Origin: Meridianimarinicoccus sp044221805
GTDB taxonomy: Bacteria; Pseudomonadota; Alphaproteobacteria; Rhodobacterales; Rhodobacteraceae
DNA: 64,000 nucleotides
Assembly (NCBI GenBank): GCA_044221805.1
Contig: JBGAOK010000004.1
Location: 1-64,000, forward strand
Direction of reading: 5' to 3'
The position numbers were made by a program, and so were the translations under genes. This document shows positions 58,878 to 64,000 of this stretch, in pieces; positions within the stretch are counted from its first letter, which is position 1, and every line of letters starts with the position of its first letter. The notes beneath the pieces are model-generated. The model had not been told where the DNA came from. It did no database searches and saw only the letters and a list, made by a program, of their open reading frames with translations.

Positions 58878-61800
58878 ATGCCTTGCCGTCCGTCCGGCCC
58901 CGTGCCGTCGTTCCGTTTCCTCCTGCGTAAGTGCAAGTCGGGCACAAGGGCGGCTTTCCGGCCCGTCCTGCCCGCCCTGACTGTCCTTTTCGGCCTGCTG
59001 GCCGCGGCACCGCTTGCGGCCGACGGGGCCGGGCCGGTGCCGCCGCGCCGGGTGGTGGCCGAGGCCGGCACCGACTTCTATGGCGGCGACATCCGGTCGA
59101 TCTACGGCACCTCGCTGGAGCTGTGCCGCACCATCTGCCTCGATTCCGCCGAATGCGGCGCCTTCACCTTCAACCTGAAGTCCAATGCCTGCTTCCTGAA
59201 ATCCGGCGTCACCGACCGGGCGCCCTTCGCCAATGCGCTGTCGGCCGTGATGGTCGAGACCGCGCCGGGCACGTTGGCGCTGGCTGCCACACGGGCCGCC
59301 GATCTTGCCTTCCTGCCGTCGATGTATCTGGACGCCGCCCGCGCCGCCGCGCTGGACGGGGCGGCGCATCCCGCGAACGGGCTGGACGCGCAGGGGCTGG
59401 CCGACCGGGCCACCGTCGCGCTGGCCGATGGCAACCCGCTGGCCGCGCTGGACGCGCTGCAGGCGCTGGCGATCGCGGCGGATGCGGGGACCGACTGGCT
59501 GGCGGTGGCCGATGTCGCCGGCTCGGTCCGGTCCGAGGATTACGAGGTGCAGAACCGGGTCCGGACGCTGGCGGTGGCGGCGGCGGCGAACGCCTATCTG
59601 CGCGCCTCCGATGACGCCCTGCGCGGCCGCGCAGCCCGGACCCTTGGCACGGCGCTCGAGGCCGCCGGCTATGGAAGGCCGGCCCTGTCGGCGTTGCGGC
59701 TCGCGGCGGCAGTCACACCCGGGGCGGAACTCGATGCCGAGGTGAGCCGGCTGCAGGGGCTTTACGGCTTCCGGCTGCTCGACCGGCAGGTCGAGTCCGA
59801 ATCCCTCGCCCCCCGGGCCTGCTTCGAGTTTTCCGAGGACCTGGCGCCGGGCGGGGTGGACTATGCCGATTTCGTCCGCATCGAGGGCGGCAGCTTCCCG
59901 GTCGAGGCGAAGGACCGCCGGATCTGCGTCGAAGGCCTGAGCCATGGCGCCAGCTATGGCGTCATCCTGCGCGCCGGCCTGCCCTCGGCAGCGGGCGAGA
60001 CCCTGCCGGCCTCGGTCACCCAGGAGATCTATGTCCGCGACCGCAGCCCGGCGGTGCGCTTCCTCGGCCGTGCCTATGTTCTGCCGAAATCCCCCGATGC
60101 GGCGATCCCGGTCAGTTCGGTCAACGTCGCCGAGGTCGCGCTCAAGGTGTTCCGGGTCGGCCAGCGCAACGTGGCCTCGGTGATCCGAGACGGCGGCTTC
60201 GGTCGCGCCCTGTCCGGCTATGGTGAGGCACAGCTCGCCGACCAGTTGGGTGTCGAGGTCTGGGCCGGCACCGGCACCGTCGCGCCCGAGCTGAACCGCG
60301 ACGTGGTGACGGCGTTGCCGCTGGGCCCGGCGGTCGCCGGGCTGGAGCCGGGGCTCTATGCCCTGACCGCCCGGGTGGCCGGCGCCGTGCCCGACGAGGG
60401 CGAGACGGTCCCGACCCAGTGGTTCGTGGTCACCGACCTGGGCCTGGCCACGCTGAAGGGCGCCGACGGGCTGCATGTGTTCCTGCGCGCACTCGGCTCG
60501 GCCGAGGCGCGGCCGGGGGTCGAGCTGCGGCTGCTCGCGCGCAACAACGAGGTACTGGGCACCGCGACCACCGATGCCGATGGCCATGCGCGCTTCGATC
60601 CGGGCCTGCTGCGCGGCAAGGGCGGTGCCGAGGCGGCGCTGGTCACCGCCGAGACGGCAGGGGATTTCGTCTTCCTCGATCTGGGCGAGCCGGGGTTCGA
60701 CCTGTCCGACCGCGGCGTCGTGGGCCGCCCGGCGCCGCCGCCGGTGGATGTCTTCGTCGCCACCGAACGCGGCGCCTATCGCCCCGGCGAGACGGTCTTC
60801 GCCACCATCCTGGCCCGCACCACCGAGGTGGCCGCGATCGACGGCCTTCCGCTGACCGCGATCGTCACCCGCCCGGACGGCGTGGAACATGCCCGCCTGA
60901 CCCTGCCCGATCAGGGCGCCGGCGGTCGGGCGCTGAGCCTGCCGCTCGACCCCGATGCCACAAGGGGCGGCTGGAAGCTGGCGATCCACACCGACCCCAA
61001 GGCGCCGCCGCTGGCGACCGCGGGCTTCCTGGTCGAGGATTTCGTGCCCGAGCGGGTGGCGCTGGACCTGTTCCTGCCCGAAGGCCCGGTGGACCCCGCC
61101 ACGGGGGCCGAGCTGTCGGTGCGGGCCGATTACCTCTACGGCGCGCCGGGCGCCGATCTGGCGCTGGAAGGCGAGGTCACCCTGGGTCTTGCCCGGTCGG
61201 TGCCGGGCTTCCCGGGCTATGTCTTCGGCCGCGAGGACGAGCCGTTCCAGTCGGGCTATCTTGCGCTGCCCGCCGGCCTGACCACCGCCGCCGACGGCAC
61301 CGCCCGGATCGCGCTGGCCCTGCCGCCCTTCGGCCCGGTCAGCCGCCCGGTCGAGATGACCGCGACCCTGCGCGCCAGCGACGGGTCGGGGCGCCCGGTG
61401 GAACGCAGCCTGACCCGGCCGGTGCTGCCCGCCGCGCCGCTGATCGGGGTGAAGCCCCTGTTCGACGGCGCGGTCGACGAAGGCGGCACCGCAGGGCTGG
61501 AACTGATCGCGCTGGACCCGGCTCTGGCGCGCGCCGACCTCGGCCCGCTGGACTGGACCCTGTCGCGGGTGGACAACTCGTATCTGTGGTACGAGGTGGA
61601 CGGCAACTGGACCTATGAACCGGTCACCCGGCGCGAGCGCGTTGCCAGCGGCAGCGTCATCCTGACCAGGGGCGCGCCGGCGCGGCTTGACTTGCCGGTG
61701 GGCTGGGGCCGCTACGAGTTCGAGATCGCCGCCACCGACCCGCGCTTCGAGGGGCGCTATATCGCCACCAGCCTCGGCTTCTCGGCCGGCTGGTACGCGG

Positions 61801-64000
61801 CCGGAGGCGCCCCGGACACGCCCGACTTTCTCGACGTGAGCCTCGACCGCGCGTCCTATGCCGCAGGCGACACCGCCCGGCTCAGGATCGAGGCACGCAA
61901 TCCGGGGCAGGTGCTGGTCGCCGTGATGACCGACCGGCTGGTGGCGAGCCAAAGCCTTGCGGTGGCCGAGGGCGAGACCGTCGTCGACCTGCCCGTCACC
62001 GCCGGCTGGGGGCCCGGCGCCTATGTGGCGGCGACGCTGATCCGGCCCATGGACATTCCCGCCCGGCGCAACCCGGCCCGGGCGATCGGGCTGGCCTGGG
62101 CCAAGGTCGACCCCGGTCCGCGCCGTCTGGCGGCCGCCTTCGAGGTGCCGGGCGAGGCCGCGCCGCGCTCTACCCTGCCGGCGGTCCTGAAGATCGAGGG
62201 GCTGGCGGCGGGCGAGACCGCCTTCGCCACCATCGCCGCGGTCGATGTGGGGATCCTGAACCTGACCGGCTACACGGCCCCCGACCCCGACGGGCACTAT
62301 TTCGGCCAGCGCCGGCTGGGGACCGAGATCCGCGACGTCTATGGCCGGCTGATCGACGGCATGCAGGGCACGCCGGGGCAGGTCCGCTCGGGCGGGGATT
62401 CGGGCGGCAGTTTCCGCGCCCCGCCGCCGACCGAGGATCTGGTGGCGGTGTTCTCGGGCCCGCTGACCGCCGATGCCGATGGCCGCGTCACCGCACCGGT
62501 CCCGCTGCCCGACTTCAACGGCACCGTGCGGCTGATGGCGGTGGTGTGGAGCGATCGCGCCGTCGGGCAGGCGGCGACGGACGTGCTGGTGCGCGACCCG
62601 GTGGTGGTGCAGGCCAGCCTGCCGCGCTTCCTGGCCCCCGGCGACCGGTCGCGGCTGCGCCTCGACCTTGCCCATGCCTTCGGGCCGGAAGGCCGGGTGA
62701 CCACCCGGATCGCCGCGACCCCGCCCGGGCTGGTGCCCGACGGCGATCCGCTGAGCGGCGAGCTGACTGCGGCCGGGCGGCTGACCCTCGCGGTGCCGCT
62801 GACCGCGGGCGCGGTGGGGAACGACCGCATCACGATCACCACCACCGCGCCGGGGGGCGCGGTGCTGGACAAGCGCCTGACCCTGCCGGTCCGGGCCAAC
62901 GACCCGGTGCTGGCCCGGCAGAGCCGTTTCGATCTGGCCGCCGGCGCCACCCTGACGCTGGATGCGGCGGTCTTCGACGGGCTCAGCCCGGGCACCGCCA
63001 GCGCCACCGTCGCCGCCGGTCCGCTGGCGGATTTCGACGTGCCGGGCCTGCTGGCGGCGCTGGACGCCTATCCCTTCGGCTGCACCGAGCAACTGGTGTC
63101 CCGGGCGATGCCGCTTCTCTATTTCGGCGCCATGGCCGAGATGCTGGGCCAGCCCGGGGAAGGCGACATCGACGACCGGGTGGCGGCGGCGATCCGGGGC
63201 GTGCTGGCAAACCAGACCGGCACCGGCAGCTTCGGCCTGTGGCAGCCCGGCGGCGGCGAGCCCTGGCTCGATGCCTATGCCACCGACTTCCTGTCCCGCG
63301 CGCGGGCGCTGGGGCACGCGGTGCCCGACCGGGCTTTCCAGGCGGCGCTGACCAACCTTGCCAACCTCGTCAACGCTTATGGCGATTTCGAGGCGGGGGG
63401 CGAGGATCTGGCCTATGCGCTGATGGTGCTGGCGCGCGAGGGCCGCGCCTCGATCGGCGATCTGCGCTATTACGCCGATACCCGCGCCGGGGATTTCGCC
63501 ACGCCCTTCGCCCAGGCCCAGCTGGGCCTGGCGCTGGCGTGGTACGGCGACCAGCCGCGGGCCGACGCGATGTTCCGCCTGGCCTCGGACGGGGCGATGG
63601 CGGGCGAGCCGGAGACGGTCTGGCGCGCCGATTTCGGCAGCGGCCTGCGCGATGCGGCGGGCGTCCTCACCATGGCGGCCGAGGCGCGCACGGGCGCCAT
63701 CGACACCGCCGGTCTGGTCGGCATCGTCACCGCCCCCGGCGCGCTGCGGTCGACCCAGGAAAGCCTGTGGACCCTTCTGGCCGCGCAGGCGCTGATGGAT
63801 GGCACCTCGGAGTCCGGGCTGAACGTCGACGGGGCGCCGGCGGTCGGGCCGGTGATGCGGCGGCTGGAAGCGGGCGCGCTGGCGGCAACGCCGCTGCGGC
63901 TGACCAACACCGCCGCGACGCCGACCACCGTCGTGGTCACCGCCTTCGGCGTGCCGACCCAGCCCGAGCCCGCCCAGGGCAACGGCTATCGCATCGCCCG
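58878..64000 (+). CDS. PAN-domain alpha-2-macroglobulin family protein (3' end beyond window)
   Basis: At least 1707 codons, open to the window edge. After a signal-like segment (PALTVLFGLLAAAPLAADG), a PAN/Apple domain (about 45-115: CRTICLDSAECGAFTFNLKS) precedes macroglobulin domains, including MG2-type VDVFVATERGAYRPGETVFA. The thioester motif GCTEQ has Cys1402 and Gln1405 in YPFGCTEQLVSRA, so the covalent trap chemistry is intact. Family members trap proteases that cleave their bait region. The start at 58878 has AGGA eight bases upstream. A hairpin (58705-58739) after the preceding gene and a TTGACG (58800-58805) hint at its own promoter. Confidence 0.93.
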   Translation, partial: MPCRPSGPVPSFRFLLRKCKSGTRAAFRPVLPALTVLFGLLAAAPLAADGAGPVPPRRVVAEAGTDFYGGDIRSIYGTSLELCRTICLDSAECGAFTFNLKSNACFLKSGVTDRAPFANALSAVMVETAPGTLALAATRAADLAFLPSMYLDAARAAALDGAAHPANGLDAQGLADRATVALADGNPLAALDALQALAIAADAGTDWLAVADVAGSVRSEDYEVQNRVRTLAVAAAANAYLRASDDALRGRAARTLGTALEAAGYGRPALSALRLAAAVTPGAELDAEVSRLQGLYGFRLLDRQVESESLAPRACFEFSEDLAPGGVDYADFVRIEGGSFPVEAKDRRICVEGLSHGASYGVILRAGLPSAAGETLPASVTQEIYVRDRSPAVRFLGRAYVLPKSPDAAIPVSSVNVAEVALKVFRVGQRNVASVIRDGGFGRALSGYGEAQLADQLGVEVWAGTGTVAPELNRDVVTALPLGPAVAGLEPGLYALTARVAGAVPDEGETVPTQWFVVTDLGLATLKGADGLHVFLRALGSAEARPGVELRLLARNNEVLGTATTDADGHARFDPGLLRGKGGAEAALVTAETAGDFVFLDLGEPGFDLSDRGVVGRPAPPPVDVFVATERGAYRPGETVFATILARTTEVAAIDGLPLTAIVTRPDGVEHARLTLPDQGAGGRALSLPLDPDATRGGWKLAIHTDPKAPPLATAGFLVEDFVPERVALDLFLPEGPVDPATGAELSVRADYLYGAPGADLALEGEVTLGLARSVPGFPGYVFGREDEPFQSGYLALPAGLTTAADGTARIALALPPFGPVSRPVEMTATLRASDGSGRPVERSLTRPVLPAAPLIGVKPLFDGAVDEGGTAGLELIALDPALARADLGPLDWTLSRVDNSYLWYEVDGNWTYEPVTRRERVASGSVILTRGAPARLDLPVGWGRYEFEIAATDPRFEGRYIATSLGFSAGWYAAGGAPDTPDFLDVSLDRASYAAGDTARLRIEARNPGQVLVAVMTDRLVASQSLAVAEGETVVDLPVTAGWGPGAYVAATLIRPMDIPARRNPARAIGLAWAKVDPGPRRLAAAFEVPGEAAPRSTLPAVLKIEGLAAGETAFATIAAVDVGILNLTGYTAPDPDGHYFGQRRLGTEIRDVYGRLIDGMQGTPGQVRSGGDSGGSFRAPPPTEDLVAVFSGPLTADADGRVTAPVPLPDFNGTVRLMAVVWSDRAVGQAATDVLVRDPVVVQASLPRFLAPGDRSRLRLDLAHAFGPEGRVTTRIAATPPGLVPDGDPLSGELTAAGRLTLAVPLTAGAVGNDRITITTTAPGGAVLDKRLTLPVRANDPVLARQSRFDLAAGATLTLDAAVFDGLSPGTASATVAAGPLADFDVPGLLAALDAYPFGCTEQLVSRAMPLLYFGAMAEMLGQPGEGDIDDRVAAAIRGVLANQTGTGSFGLWQPGGGEPWLDAYATDFLSRARALGHAVPDRAFQAALTNLANLVNAYGDFEAGGEDLAYALMVLAREGRASIGDLRYYADTRAGDFATPFAQAQLGLALAWYGDQPRADAMFRLASDGAMAGEPETVWRADFGSGLRDAAGVLTMAAEARTGAIDTAGLVGIVTAPGALRSTQESLWTLLAAQALMDGTSESGLNVDGAPAVGPVMRRLEAGALAATPLRLTNTAATPTTVVVTAFGVPTQPEPAQGNGYRIA

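Noticed and set aside
58689..63317. Very long open frame (1542 codons) on the minus strand
   Set aside because: It is antisense to the macroglobulin gene, rich in Arg/Gly/Gln/His with no domain, and arises from codon bias in GC-rich DNA.
1..64000. tRNA, rRNA, integrase, transposase or phage genes that would mark a mobile island
   Set aside because: None were recognised in any intergenic gap or reading frame, so no claim of a mobile element is made.

Overview
The window is very GC-rich bacterial DNA with chromosomal housekeeping genes throughout. It looks like an alphaproteobacterium, probably of the Rhodobacterales. The evidence is a complete PhyR-NepR-EcfG general stress response module with an HWE histidine kinase, a perfect EcfG-type promoter, an FnrL/FNR-like box before hemN, a PcaQ-linked pca cluster, and lineage-typical small families (DUF2076, DUF6314, DUF3008). 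I saw no rRNA, tRNA, CRISPR array, integrase, transposase or phage gene.

Layout. Bases 1-13 kb are core genes, nearly all on the minus strand: a serine protease fragment, a polysaccharide pyruvyl transferase, two DUF1801 proteins, DUF2076, a Bax inhibitor-1 protein, an ECF sigma/anti-sigma pair, hemN, proA, an RTX protein, proB, obgE (with an apparent one-base frameshift), a GNAT acetyltransferase, rpmA and rplU. Bases 13.4-17.4 kb hold the general stress response: HWE kinase, csbD, phyR, nepR, ecfG and a DUF3008 gene. Then come bioY, a DUF6314 gene and purB. Bases 20-30.8 kb are a sugar uptake and breakdown island: two Frc/Rbs-type ABC transporters, a GntR regulator with two apparent winged helices, a zinc dehydrogenase, a FAH-family hydrolase and L-fuconate dehydratase. 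This points to non-phosphorylative catabolism of L-fucose or a similar sugar acid. Bases 31.2-36.8 kb are the protocatechuate branch (pcaQ, pobA, pcaD, pcaC, pcaH, pcaG), followed by a BKACE enzyme where pcaB often lies.

The unusual part is 37.0 kb to the window end, behind a pair of strong hairpins. Two divergent gene blocks start from a 470-base intergenic region at 47.8-48.3 kb. The minus-strand block (47.8 to 37.0 kb, mostly overlapping or abutting genes) encodes a DUF4384-like protein, a serpin, a second DUF4384-like protein, a chymotrypsin-fold protease with an intact triad, an OmpA-type lipoprotein, two exported caspase-like peptidases (one with a canonical EF-hand loop), a patatin phospholipase and a SLOG-plus-membrane (SLATT-like) protein. 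The plus-strand block encodes an OmpA-like protein, a third exported caspase with a peptidoglycan-binding domain, a triple-TIR-like protein, a 1622-residue STAND NTPase with a membrane segment and TPR-like tail, a second SLOG/SLATT-like membrane protein, and a PAN-domain alpha-2-macroglobulin with an intact thioester motif that runs off the window.

My working interpretation is a single envelope-spanning conflict or damage-response system. A cytoplasmic TIR/STAND/SLOG/patatin arm resembles known anti-phage signalling parts. It is combined with a periplasmic caspase/trypsin protease arm that carries two kinds of protease inhibitor, a serpin and an alpha-2-macroglobulin. The domain calls are well supported. 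The joint function is inference.
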